Assembly (NCBI GenBank): GCA_965203525.1
Contig: OZ241898.1
Location: forward strand, 4,836,001 to 4,900,000
From: WTFV01 sp965203525
GTDB taxonomy: Bacteria > Acidobacteriota > Vicinamibacteria > Vicinamibacterales > UBA8438
Length of the DNA: 64,000 nucleotides
Direction of reading: 5' to 3'
A model generated the notes under the pieces. The model had not been told where the DNA came from. It saw only the letters and a list, made by a program, of their open reading frames with translations, and did no database searches. The position numbers were made by a program, and so were the translations under genes. Shown here piece after piece: positions 17,413 through 28,031 of this stretch. Position 1 is the stretch's first letter. Each line of letters begins with the position of its first letter.

Positions 17413-18024
17413 TTACCGTGCGTCGAACGCGGCCGCCACGTCGACGGCGAGGCCGTCGAGCAGCGGAGACGCCGCCGTGTCTCCGCGCGAGTGGACGCCG
17501 TGCTCGACGTAGGCGCCCGCCGCGAGCGTCAGCACGGTGATGGTGTCGTGCCGGGGGTCGGCGATCCAGTACTCCGGGATGCCCGCCTCGGCGTAGTCGG
17601 TTCGCTTGTCGACCAGATCCCGTTCCGGGCGATCCGGGCTGACGACTTCCACCACCAGGTCCGCGCCCAGCCAGAAGCGTTCCTGATACCGAGGGTCCGC
17701 CCGGTCGCGAAGCACCAGGACGTCGGGCTCGCGAAACTTGCCTTCGCGAATGCGCAGCCGCAACGCCGAGAACATGACGGCGCCGCCCCGAGGAGCCAGG
17801 TGGGCGTACAGCGCGCGATAGAGGAACGCCAGGATGGCCTGGTGGGTCGAGGTCGGCATCGGCAGTTCCTCGATGCGGCCATCGGTGAATTCGATCAGCC
17901 GGCGGGTGCGATCCGTGAGCCAGAGGTACTCCTCGTCGCTCCAGCGGCCCTGCCGCGGCAGCGTGTCGCTCAGGATCGCGTCGAGCGCCTCCTGCGACGT
18001 CACGGCGGTCACCGGCGGCGCCAT
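17413..18024 (-). CDS. Uma2 family protein (PD-(D/E)XK nuclease fold), copy 1
   Basis: A 203-residue protein matching the Uma2 (DUF820) pattern. It has a WSDEEYLWLTD start, KFREPDVLVLRD with the first acidic residue, LVVEVVSPDRPERDLVDK with the Glu...Lys core, and YAEAGIPEYWIADP. These proteins have a restriction-endonuclease-like fold; their biological role is unsettled, and they often occur in many copies. The start was set at ATG 18024 because upstream codons are the 32-nt repeat array. A TATACT box lies seven bases upstream, so the mRNA may be leaderless. A close paralogue lies at 60194-60829. Confidence 0.85.
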   Translation of the reverse strand: MAPPVTAVTSQEALDAILSDTLPRQGRWSDEEYLWLTDRTRRLIEFTDGRIEELPMPTSTHQAILAFLYRALYAHLAPRGGAVMFSALRLRIREGKFREPDVLVLRDRADPRYQERFWLGADLVVEVVSPDRPERDLVDKRTDYAEAGIPEYWIADPRHDTITVLTLAAGAYVEHGVHSRGDTAASPLLDGLAVDVAAAFDAR

Positions 18025-18030
18025 GCGGCG

Positions 18031-18036
18031 AGTATA
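18031..18036 (-). promoter_or_regulatory. TATACT -10-like element of Uma2 copy 1
   Basis: TATACT on the minus strand lies seven bases before the chosen ATG. No good -35 is visible. The same GCTATACT string occurs at 40077-40084 and near 53113. Confidence 0.35.
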
Positions 18037-18076
18037 GCCGGCTGCGCGCGTGACGGCGGGGGCGGCGGCGCCCGCC

Positions 18077-18253
18077 GCGAGCGCCCGCCGCCGCGCCTTC
18101 TCCGTCACACGTCGATGCCGGCGTCGCCGCTCCCCGCGTCGACGACGCCGCAAGCACCCGCCGCCGCGCCTTCTCCGTCACGCGGCGAGCGCGCGGGAGA
18201 TGCGCAAGGAGGTCTGCCGCCGCAAGCACCCGCCGCCGCGCCTTCTCCGTCAC
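18077..18253 (-). repeat. three-copy 32-nt direct repeat array at the mutM 3' end (locus D)
   Basis: Copies at 18077-18108, 18150-18181 and 18222-18253. On the minus strand each begins GTGACGGAGAAGGCGCGGCG. Spacers of 41 and 40 nt are unrelated to each other. The rightmost copy includes the TGA stop of mutM; the leftmost has two differences. Confidence 0.9.
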
Positions 18254-19059
18254 CGCCGACGCTGGCAGCGGGGACAGAAGTGCGAGCTGCGCTGCGCCAC
18301 GAGCACCCGCCGCACGCGCGTCCCGCAGGTGGGGCACGGCGCGCCCTCCCGGCCGTAGATCAGGATCCGGTGCTGGAACCCGCCCGGCGCGCCGCGGCCG
18401 TCGCGGTAGTCGCGGATGCTCGTGCCCCCGGCGTCGATGGCCTGCTGCAGCACCTCCTGGACGGCCCCGTGCAGGTCGCGCGCCTTGCGCGGTCCGACGG
18501 TGGCGGCGCTCCGTTCCGGATGCAGGCGCGCGCGGAACAGCGCCTCGTCCGCGTAGATGTTGCCGAGGCCGCGCAGGAACTCCTGGTCGAGCAGCAGCGC
18601 CTTGAGCCGCGCCCGGCGGGACCGCAGCCGGGCCGCGAACGCGCCGCCCCCGATCTCCAGCGGCTCCGGACCCAGCGCGGCGAGACGGGGCGGGAAGCGC
18701 TCGGACCATTGCCAGCGCCCGAACTTGCGGACGTCCTGGAACACCACCGCGGTCCCGTCGTCCAGGGCCATGCGGGCCCGCGTGAACCTGCCGGGCGCGC
18801 CGTTCGCGAGGAGGCGGCCGGTCATCCGCAGGTGAACCGCCAGCAGCGAATCGCGGCCGTCCTTGCGGAGCCGGAACAGCAGGTACTTCCCGTGGCGCTC
18901 GAGCCGCTCGATGCGCTGGCCGGCCAGCCGCGCCTCCGTCGCCCGCGGGTCGCCGACGCAGGTCCGCGGCCAGACGAACGAGACCGCCGCGACGGTCCGT
19001 CCCTCGACGGCGGGGGCCAGCGTGCGGCGCACCGTCTCGACTTCGGGCAACTCGGGCAT
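18250..19059 (-). CDS. mutM: formamidopyrimidine-DNA glycosylase
   Basis: A 269-residue base-excision repair glycosylase/AP lyase that removes 8-oxoguanine and FaPy lesions. All hallmarks are present: PELPEVETV immediately after the initiator Met (catalytic Pro2 and Glu3), the Lys in ERHGKYLLF, the RMTGRL strand, the DVRKFGRW element, a GLGNIYADEALF helix-two-turn-helix, and a C-terminal zinc finger CPTC-x16-CPRC with a SSHF loop. Length is normal for the family. It lies 43 bp downstream of the sirtuin gene on the same strand, probably co-transcribed. The stop codon is embedded in the locus D repeat. Confidence 0.97.
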   Translation of the reverse strand: MPELPEVETVRRTLAPAVEGRTVAAVSFVWPRTCVGDPRATEARLAGQRIERLERHGKYLLFRLRKDGRDSLLAVHLRMTGRLLANGAPGRFTRARMALDDGTAVVFQDVRKFGRWQWSERFPPRLAALGPEPLEIGGGAFAARLRSRRARLKALLLDQEFLRGLGNIYADEALFRARLHPERSAATVGPRKARDLHGAVQEVLQQAIDAGGTSIRDYRDGRGAPGGFQHRILIYGREGAPCPTCGTRVRRVLVAQRSSHFCPRCQRRR

Positions 19060-19102
19060 CGAGAACTTCCGGCGGGGGACCGCCGCGCGGCGCGGCCGGC
19101 CG

Positions 19103-19849
19103 TCACCCGTCCCGGCGCACCAGCTCCGGCAGCACGGCGCCGATTTCGCCCCGCACCACCGCGTCCGCGGCGTCGTCGAGCGGGGTCGGGTCGCGGTTGA
19201 CGATGATCAGGCGCGCGCCGGCCTGCCGGGCCACGCGCGGGATCGAGGCGGCCGGTTCGACCACCAGCGACGAGCCGACGGCCAGCAGCAGATCGCACGT
19301 CTCGGCCGCGGCCTGCGCCCGCGCCATGACGTCGTGCGGCATCGACTGCCCGAAGGAGATCGTCGCCGGCTTCAGCAGCCCTCCGCACCGCCGGCAGCGC
19401 GGCGCCTTCTCGCCGCCCGCGACGCGCCGGCACGCCTCGTCCGAGGCGATGCGGTCGCCGCAGGTCAGGCAGACCGCCTCGGTCGTGGTGCCGTGCAACT
19501 CCAGGACCTTTTCGGGGGGCAATCCGGACCGCTGGTGCAGGCGCTCGATGTTCTGCGTGACCAGCACGTCCAGCCGTCGCTGGCGGTGGAGCTCGACGAA
19601 CGCGTAGTGGCCCGCGTTCGGCTGCGCGTCGCGCATGGCGGGCCAGCCGGCGACCTTCTGCCGCCAGTACTCGATGCGCCCCGCCTCGCTGGAGACGAAC
19701 TCCCGGAAGTCGACGATCCGGTTCTGCGCCCACACCCCGTGCGGGCCGCGGAAGTCCGGCACGCCCGACTCGGTGGAGATGCCGGCGCCGGTGAAGCCGA
19801 CGATCCGCGCCGCGCCGGCGACCAGCCCGCGGGCGGCCTGCGCTTCCAT
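19103..19849 (-). CDS. NAD-dependent protein deacylase, Sir2 family
   Basis: A 248-residue sirtuin. It has the NAD motif GFTGAGISTESGVPDFRG, the catalytic His in LELHGTTTEAVC, a four-Cys zinc site (CLTC and CRRC), GSSLVVEPA and an IIVNRDPTP strand. The usual TQNID or TQNVD motif reads TQNIERLH, a conservative Asp-to-Glu change in the nicotinamide/NAD C-site. It would deacylate lysines on cytosolic proteins such as acyl-CoA synthetases; the acyl preference cannot be read. It lies upstream of mutM in the same direction. Confidence 0.93.
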   Translation of the reverse strand: MEAQAARGLVAGAARIVGFTGAGISTESGVPDFRGPHGVWAQNRIVDFREFVSSEAGRIEYWRQKVAGWPAMRDAQPNAGHYAFVELHRQRRLDVLVTQNIERLHQRSGLPPEKVLELHGTTTEAVCLTCGDRIASDEACRRVAGGEKAPRCRRCGGLLKPATISFGQSMPHDVMARAQAAAETCDLLLAVGSSLVVEPAASIPRVARQAGARLIIVNRDPTPLDDAADAVVRGEIGAVLPELVRRDG

Positions 19850-19939
19850 GCCGGGATCCTACACGCGGCCGGACGCCGCTTCAGGGGGACGGGCGCTACG
19901 GGTCGGCCCGGTGTCAGGTACGGACCGGGCGCGCGTAGT

Positions 19940-21913
19940 CTATTCCCCGTTCCCTTGCGGCCCGGTCCGTTCCGTCGCCCCGGCCGGGGACGCCCCGGAC
20001 TGCCCGCCGCCGTCCCGGTACCCCAGGCGGTACCAGAGCGGCGTCAGCGCGATGCCCGCCGCGATCAGGCCGCCGCGCCACGCGCCGTCGAACGGGAACC
20101 AGCGGGGCGCGGGACCGTCCGCGATCCACGAGCCGATGCCGACCAGCAGGCAGAAGACCGACAGCCCGCAGCTTCCCGTGGCGGCCAACGCCCGCCACAA
20201 CCGGCGCGGTCCGTCGTCCTCGTCCGCGCCGGCGTCCCGGGCGACCGGCCCCCAGAAGCCGGCCGGCCGGACCCGGCGGTAGAAGGCGGCGAGCCGGTCC
20301 CGGTCCTCCGGGCCGGCGATCCGGACGGCGGCCAGCGCCGCCGCGGTCGCGAACGCCGCCGCGAGCAGCAGCCGCAGGGCGTGCCGGTCGTCGCCGACGA
20401 AGAGCATCAGCAGCGGTGCCGCCGCGAGCGACGCGAGCACCGCCGCGATCTCCGCCCAGGCGTTCATCCGCCACCAGATCCAGCGCAGGATCAGCACCAC
20501 GCCCATCCCGGCGCCGAGCAGCAGGCTGGTCTGCCAGGCGGCCTGGATCGAGGTGAGCCGCGTCATGATCGCGAGCGCGATTCCCACCAGCAGCACGTTC
20601 GACCCCCGCGCCACCCACACCAGCGACCGGCCGCCCGGTTCGCGGCGGAGCCAGAGCTGGCAGACGAACCGCTTGTAGACGTCGTTGGTCCAGTACGACG
20701 CGCCCCAGTTGAGGTGCGTGTCGACGGTGGAGGCGAGCGCCGCCAGCATGCCGGTCACCATCAGCCCCTTGACGCCGGGGGGCAGCAGCTCCGCCATGCC
20801 CCGCACGTAGGCCGCCTCGCGGTCGGCCTGCAGCGCCCCGGCGTCCGGCGCGAGGCCGGCGGCGGGCGGGAAGAGGACGAGGAGGCCGAGCCCGAGCGGG
20901 ATCCAGAGCAGGCTGCGCAGCAGCACCTGCGTGAACGTGAAGACGACGGCGGCGGTCTTCGCGTCGGCGTCGCCGCGGCAGGCCATCGAGCGTTGCGCCA
21001 GGTAGCCGGTCCCGTCGGCGTTGATCTGGATGAGCCACTGGAGGCCGAACAGCAGCAGCACCGCCGCCGAGGCGTCGCGCGCCCGGTCCGGGGTGAACGC
21101 CAGGATCTGTTCCGGCAGGATCCCGCCGGGTCCGCCGCCGGCGTACAGGGTGTGGATCCGCTCCGTGACGGCGCCGAGACCGCCCGCCTCGGCGACGACG
21201 ACCGCCGCGAACGCCGCGGTGCCGAGCAGCATGACCGCGAGCTGCGCGACGTCGGTCGCCACCACGCTGCGCAGCCCGCCGGTGGTCGAGTAGAACGTGG
21301 CGACGGCGAGGATGAGCAGGATGGAGATCAGGTTGCTCGCGGTGCGCGTCCAGACGCCGGGATCGTCGGGCGGCCCGATCGTCAGCGGCACGCCGATCCG
21401 CTGCGCGAGGTCGGCCACCGGGAGGAAGAGGCGGTCGGGCAGCCAGGCGTGCCAGAGCAGGAACGGCTCGGCGATCTGCGCCGCGGCGAAGAAGACGAAC
21501 GCCAGCACGGTGCAGTTGAACACCGTTCCGAAGTAGACCGCCTTGACGCCGCGCAGCACCGCCGCCGCCCGCCGTCCGTAGCGGACCTCGGCGAGCTCGG
21601 CGTCGGTCAGCACCCCGGCGCGCCGCCAGCCCGGCGCCAGGACGAAGCCCAGCAGCAGGAAGGCGAGCGCGTAGATCCAGAGCTGCCAGAGCGCGAAGAT
21701 GCCGGCGGTGGCGATGAGGCCGGTGACCAGCAGCGGCGTGTCCGCCGCGAACTGCGTGGCGGCCATGCTGAGCCCCGCCTGCCAGCCCGGCAGGCTGCGG
21801 TTCGCGAGGAAGTACTCGTCGAGGTTGCGGGACGCCGCCCGCCGGTTCCGGAGGCCCGAGCGGACGGCGAAGGCGACGAAGGCGGCGACGATCAGGAAGT
21901 CGAGGGGCGCCAT
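19940..21913 (-). CDS. sodium:solute symporter (SSS family)
   Basis: A 657-residue inner-membrane protein with about 13-15 hydrophobic segments. It starts with DFLIVAAFVAFAVRSG and NLDEYFLANRSLPGWQAGLS, typical of SSS proteins, where the first loop ends YFLAGRSL. The core continues with AATQFAADTPL, a TGGLRSVVATDVAQ loop (the SSS signature that follows TM6), and ASTVDTHLNWGASYWTNDVYKRF, the usual sodium-site helix. A cytoplasmic loop of about 60 residues precedes the final helices. Substrate unknown; sodium-coupled uptake of a sugar or organic acid is likely. Confidence 0.85.
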   Translation of the reverse strand: MAPLDFLIVAAFVAFAVRSGLRNRRAASRNLDEYFLANRSLPGWQAGLSMAATQFAADTPLLVTGLIATAGIFALWQLWIYALAFLLLGFVLAPGWRRAGVLTDAELAEVRYGRRAAAVLRGVKAVYFGTVFNCTVLAFVFFAAAQIAEPFLLWHAWLPDRLFLPVADLAQRIGVPLTIGPPDDPGVWTRTASNLISILLILAVATFYSTTGGLRSVVATDVAQLAVMLLGTAAFAAVVVAEAGGLGAVTERIHTLYAGGGPGGILPEQILAFTPDRARDASAAVLLLFGLQWLIQINADGTGYLAQRSMACRGDADAKTAAVVFTFTQVLLRSLLWIPLGLGLLVLFPPAAGLAPDAGALQADREAAYVRGMAELLPPGVKGLMVTGMLAALASTVDTHLNWGASYWTNDVYKRFVCQLWLRREPGGRSLVWVARGSNVLLVGIALAIMTRLTSIQAAWQTSLLLGAGMGVVLILRWIWWRMNAWAEIAAVLASLAAAPLLMLFVGDDRHALRLLLAAAFATAAALAAVRIAGPEDRDRLAAFYRRVRPAGFWGPVARDAGADEDDGPRRLWRALAATGSCGLSVFCLLVGIGSWIADGPAPRWFPFDGAWRGGLIAAGIALTPLWYRLGYRDGGGQSGASPAGATERTGPQGNGE

Positions 21914-21985
21914 TGCGCGGTTCGCGCGCCGGCCGGCGGACGGCCGGGGACCCGCGGTCCCCGGCCGGAGTCTCGACGGGAAACG

Positions 21986-22987
21986 CTACCTGGTCGCCGT
22001 CACCTTCTGCGTGTTCTTGCGCCGCGCGCCGGCCAGGATGCCGGTCAGGCCGTAGTTGCCTTCGTGGCAGGCGTACTCGTACAGCACGCCGTCGGTGCGC
22101 CGGAACGGAATGGCGACGCTGAACGGTCGCGTGAGGTTGTTCGGATCCGCGAACGTGAATTCGTACAGCACCGTGTCGGGATCGATGCGCGTGAACCGCT
22201 CGACCAGACGGCTGTCCCGGGACGAGCCGGCGAAGTTGGTCTCGCGGGCGAAGTTCGTCGTCTCTACGACCAGCGTCTCGCCTTCCCAGCGGCCGCGCGA
22301 ATCGCCCACCCACTGCCGGACCGCGCCGTGCGGCTGGTCGATCGGGATGATGCGCACGTTGTGGATGTGCTCGTTGAGCAGCGCCACGTAGCCCGGCGCC
22401 TGGAAGACGTGCACGTTGTTGTTGTAGGAGCCCGGCCGCATCGGCGGCCCCGAGTTGGAGCCCATCAGGCAGCGGTCGCCCAGGGTGCGGTCGGTGTAGT
22501 GGTCGGCGAAGCCGTTGCGCATGTTGAGGCGGTTGACCGCCCGGGCCGTGCGGTACTCGTCGGTGTACGGGATCCGGCCGTCGGGCGGATCGATCACCAG
22601 CGAGGTCCGCTTGTCCTTCGTCAGCTCGATGCCCCGCTCGTACCAGAACTCGTTGTAGGAGAGCACTCCGCCCTCGGCGCGCGGCTGGTAGCCGGCGCTC
22701 GGGGCGCCCGTGATCGGGTCGAACAGGTCGCGGTTGAGGCGCACCCGCTCCGACGCCTCGAAGGCGGCGGCCTCCTCGGCGCCGAGCGTTTCCCTGCCGG
22801 CCAGCGCGGCGGGGCGCTCGAGGGGCGTCAGCGTGCGGAACGTGAAGATGCCGGAGATGTCCGGCTGGCCGTCCGGGGTGCGCATCGGCATGGCCGGGGC
22901 GTCCGACTGGGCGGCGGCCGGGACCGGCGCGGCCAGGACGGCGGCCAGCAGGGCGGCGGCGACGGCGGCGCGTGAATGGCTCGTCAT
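21986..22987 (-). CDS. secreted protein of unknown function, paralogue 1
   Basis: A 333-residue protein with a clear signal peptide (AAVAAALLAAVLAAPVPAAAQ). Recurrent blocks are GQPDISGIFTFRTLTPLERP, SLVIDPPDGRIPYTDE, NNNVHVFQAPGYVALLNEHI, VRQWVGDSRGRWEGETLVVE, RLVERFTRID and YEYACHEGNYGLTGIL. The same blocks occur in the 25629-26624 protein, so these are paralogues of a family I know only as secreted hypothetical proteins of Acidobacteriota. A domain name cannot be given with confidence. AGGGGAG precedes the ATG. Confidence 0.75.
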   Translation of the reverse strand: MTSHSRAAVAAALLAAVLAAPVPAAAQSDAPAMPMRTPDGQPDISGIFTFRTLTPLERPAALAGRETLGAEEAAAFEASERVRLNRDLFDPITGAPSAGYQPRAEGGVLSYNEFWYERGIELTKDKRTSLVIDPPDGRIPYTDEYRTARAVNRLNMRNGFADHYTDRTLGDRCLMGSNSGPPMRPGSYNNNVHVFQAPGYVALLNEHIHNVRIIPIDQPHGAVRQWVGDSRGRWEGETLVVETTNFARETNFAGSSRDSRLVERFTRIDPDTVLYEFTFADPNNLTRPFSVAIPFRRTDGVLYEYACHEGNYGLTGILAGARRKNTQKVTATR

Positions 22988-23165
22988 CTCGATACTCCCC
23001 TCGTCTCGGTAGCGGTGTTGCGGCCGATCCTACCGCGAAATCCGGCTTTCCGGACGATGAAATGCAGCGAGCGCCCCTGGCGACGTCCGATCCGCGCGGG
23101 CCGCGCACCGCGAGAAAAGCCGACGGCTCGGCCGAGCCGACGGCGCAGGCCGGGCGGCGGGCGGA

Positions 23166-25598
<2,433 letters not shown>

Positions 25599-25628
25599 CG
25601 GGATGGGGCCGGCGGGGGGCTTCGCCGG

Positions 25629-26624
25629 CTACCGCGTCCCGCCCGCCGCGGCTTCCTCCAGGCGGGCGATCTCGAGCAGGGCGGTCATGCCGGTGTTCCC
25701 CTCGTGACAGGCGAACTCGAACATCGCCCCCTGCGTGGGCGGCATCCGGATCGCGGCCGTCCAGGGCTGTGTCCACAGGTCCGGATCGTCGAACGTCACC
25801 TCGTAGCGCAGCGTGCCGCGGTCGACGCGCGTGAAGCGCTCGACCAGGCGCATGCCGCCCTGCGACAGCCCGCGGAACCACTGCGCCGGGCTGAAGTTGG
25901 CGGTTTCGACGACCAGCGTGTCTCCTGCCCAGCGCCCGCGCGAGTCGCCCAGCCACTGGCGCACGCGCCCCGGCAGGTGGGGCCGGCCGTCGAGCGGGAT
26001 GACGCGGAACTCGTGGACCATCTCGTGGAGCAGCAGCACGTGGTCCGGCGTCTGCGCGACGTGGACGTTCTGGCTGTAGGGGCCGCCGAGCCTCGGGATG
26101 CCGTACGAGATGCAGCGTTCCTGGGGACTGCGGCCCTCGGGCCCTTCGCTCGTCTGCCCCGGGCGGGCGCGGACGCGTTCCAGACCCGCCCCGGAGTACG
26201 GAATGCGGCCGTCCGGGGGATCGACGATCAGCGCCGTGCGCCCGTCCGACAGGCTGCGCTCCCACCAGACGGCCCGGCGGGCTCCGACGCCGTCGGTCGA
26301 CCGCTGGGCGGCGTTGATTTCGGCGATCTCCGCCTCCGTCAGGCGCTCGCGGCCGCCGTGCCGCTCGGGGCGCTCGAGCGGCGTGGCGGTCCCGTGGTTC
26401 CAGACGCCGTTCAGATCCGGCGTTCCCCAGGGGGTGCGGGGCGCCGCCGTCTGGCCCCAGGCGGCGGCCGGGAGGCAGGCGAGCGCCGCGATTGCGACCG
26501 GCGCGGCGACGGTGGCGCACGGCGGAAGTCGCGCCGCCAGGACCGCGGCCACGCGGCGCAGGATCGCGGCCGGCGCGGCGCGGGCGGCCGTGGAGAGGGA
26601 CCGGCGGGGGTGCGGTTCGTTCAT
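25629..26624 (-). CDS. secreted protein of unknown function, paralogue 2
   Basis: 331 residues, with a long Arg/Ala-rich N-terminus followed by a hydrophobic APVAIAALACLPAAAWGQ signal segment. It shares the blocks of the 21986-22987 protein: GTPDLNGVWN, ALIVDPPDGRIPYSG, QNVHVAQTPDHVLLLHEM, VRQWLGDSRGRWAGDTLVVE, RLVERFTRVD and EFACHEGNTGM. ATG 26624 was chosen because upstream codons are low-complexity; a later start nearer the signal peptide is possible. It ends 30 bp before the DUF5916 start, so the two genes are probably one transcript. Confidence 0.75.
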   Translation of the reverse strand: MNEPHPRRSLSTAARAAPAAILRRVAAVLAARLPPCATVAAPVAIAALACLPAAAWGQTAAPRTPWGTPDLNGVWNHGTATPLERPERHGGRERLTEAEIAEINAAQRSTDGVGARRAVWWERSLSDGRTALIVDPPDGRIPYSGAGLERVRARPGQTSEGPEGRSPQERCISYGIPRLGGPYSQNVHVAQTPDHVLLLHEMVHEFRVIPLDGRPHLPGRVRQWLGDSRGRWAGDTLVVETANFSPAQWFRGLSQGGMRLVERFTRVDRGTLRYEVTFDDPDLWTQPWTAAIRMPPTQGAMFEFACHEGNTGMTALLEIARLEEAAAGGTR

Positions 26625-26732
26625 CGCTGTCCTCGTTTCAGACGCCTGTCGATCCGGGCGCCGTTTACGCGCCGCGCGCGGCCCCGGCGCCGCGCCGGGG
26701 GTTTCCCGTCCGCCCCGGCGCCGCGGATCGGC

Positions 26733-26765
26733 TAGGATATATGGCCCCGGTTTCAACAAGAGGAG
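26733..26765 (+). promoter_or_regulatory. -10-like TAGGAT and strong Shine-Dalgarno of the NHL gene
   Basis: TAGGAT at 26733-26738 stands out in GC-rich DNA, and AGGAG at 26761-26765 lies eight bases before ATG 26773. No clear -35 is visible. Confidence 0.4.
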
Positions 26766-26772
26766 AAGCAGT

Positions 26773-27900
26773 ATGACGCAGAATCGACGGATCGTCCCGA
26801 AGGGCGCAGGCGTGGCCCTGCTGGTCCTGTCGCTCGCGGCGCTCGGCGCCGGCGGCGCGGCGGCCCAGGGAGAAGCCGACCTGGTGCAGCGGATGCTCCC
26901 GAACCCGAACCCCGAGGTCATGTTGCACTGGGCCAAGCTGCCCGGCGGACGGACGTGGGGCTCGACCGCCGGCGTCGACATCGACCCGACCGACGGCCAC
27001 GTCTGGGTCTACGACCGTTGCGGCGGCTTCGCGCTCGCCGGCGGCTGCGCGGCCAACCCGACCGTGAATCCGATCCTGAAGTACGACCGGAACACGGGCG
27101 AGCTGCTCGCGGAGTTCGGCGCCGGACTGTTCGTGCTGCCGCACGGCCTGCACGTCGACGACGACGGCAACGTCTGGGTCACCGACTCGCAGGGCAACGA
27201 CGAGATCGGGCACCAGGTCATCAAGTTCAGCCCCGAGGGCGAGGTCCTGATGACACTCGGCGTCGCCGGGCAGCCGGGCAGCGACCCGGAGGGACGGCAT
27301 CTGAACGAGCCGTGCGACGTCATCACCTGGGGCCCGACCGGCGACATCTTCGTCTCCGACGGCCACAGCGGCCAGAGCCCGAACCCGCCCGAGGGCCGGA
27401 CGGGCCGCATCCTGAAGTACGACCGGGACGGCAACTTCATCAAGCAGTGGGGCGAGATCGGCTTCCGGCCGGGCCAGTTCCGCACGCCGCACGCGATCGA
27501 ATTCGACTCGCAGGGCCGCCTGTTCGTGGCCGACCGCGGCAACCACCGCATCCAGATCTTCGACCAGGAAGGCGAGCTGCTGGACATCTACCACCAGTTC
27601 AGCCGCATCAGCGGGCTGTTCATCACGGCCGACGACACGCTCTACGCGATCGACTCCGAGTCGCAGGAGACCAACCACTACGGCTGGAAGAACGGCGTCC
27701 GCATCGGACCCGCCGGTGAAGACCGGGTGACCGCCTTCATTCCACCGCACGTCCCCGAAGAGGGCCGCACCCTGCAGGGCCTCGCCGGCGAGGGCGTCGC
27801 GGTGGACGAGGACGGCAACGTGTTCGTGGCCGAGGGGCCGGCCTCGCGGCCGTTCGCGGGCGGCGGCCTCACCAAGTACGGCAAGGCGGGGATGGACTGA
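26773..27900 (+). CDS. secreted NHL-repeat beta-propeller protein
   Basis: A 375-residue protein with a signal peptide (VALLVLSLAALGAGGAAAQ). It carries repeated blades of the form GNVWVTDSQGN, GDIFVSDGHSG, GRLFVADRGNHRIQIFD and GNVFVAEGP, the NHL pattern, giving about six blades. Related proteins are peptidylglycine alpha-hydroxyglycine lyase-like or scaffold propellers; no catalytic His/Tyr set can be assigned safely. A strong terminator hairpin follows 33 bp downstream, so it is a single-gene unit. Confidence 0.85.
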   Translation: MTQNRRIVPKGAGVALLVLSLAALGAGGAAAQGEADLVQRMLPNPNPEVMLHWAKLPGGRTWGSTAGVDIDPTDGHVWVYDRCGGFALAGGCAANPTVNPILKYDRNTGELLAEFGAGLFVLPHGLHVDDDGNVWVTDSQGNDEIGHQVIKFSPEGEVLMTLGVAGQPGSDPEGRHLNEPCDVITWGPTGDIFVSDGHSGQSPNPPEGRTGRILKYDRDGNFIKQWGEIGFRPGQFRTPHAIEFDSQGRLFVADRGNHRIQIFDQEGELLDIYHQFSRISGLFITADDTLYAIDSESQETNHYGWKNGVRIGPAGEDRVTAFIPPHVPEEGRTLQGLAGEGVAVDEDGNVFVAEGPASRPFAGGGLTKYGKAGMD

Positions 27901-27932
27901 TCCGCCGCCGGCCGCGTGCGAATGCGGTCGCC

Positions 27933-27963
27933 GAGGCCCCGCGCCGCTCCGGCGCGGGGCCTC
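27933..27963 (+). terminator. intrinsic-type hairpin after the NHL gene
   Basis: A 13-bp perfect stem, GAGGCCCCGCGCC against GGCGCGGGGCCTC, around a GCTCC loop. No U run follows, as is common in high-GC genomes. It separates the NHL gene from the 28032 operon. Confidence 0.75.
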
Positions 27964-28031
27964 GCAACCTCGCCGGCGTTGCGCAAGAGTGTGCATCCTC
28001 GTCGCGCGCTTTACTGGCGGCGCAGAGTCTC

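Noticed and set aside
18077..18253. CRISPR array
   Set aside because: Right geometry but only three copies, no cas genes, repeats contain a stop codon of mutM, and other loci have quite different repeat sequence.
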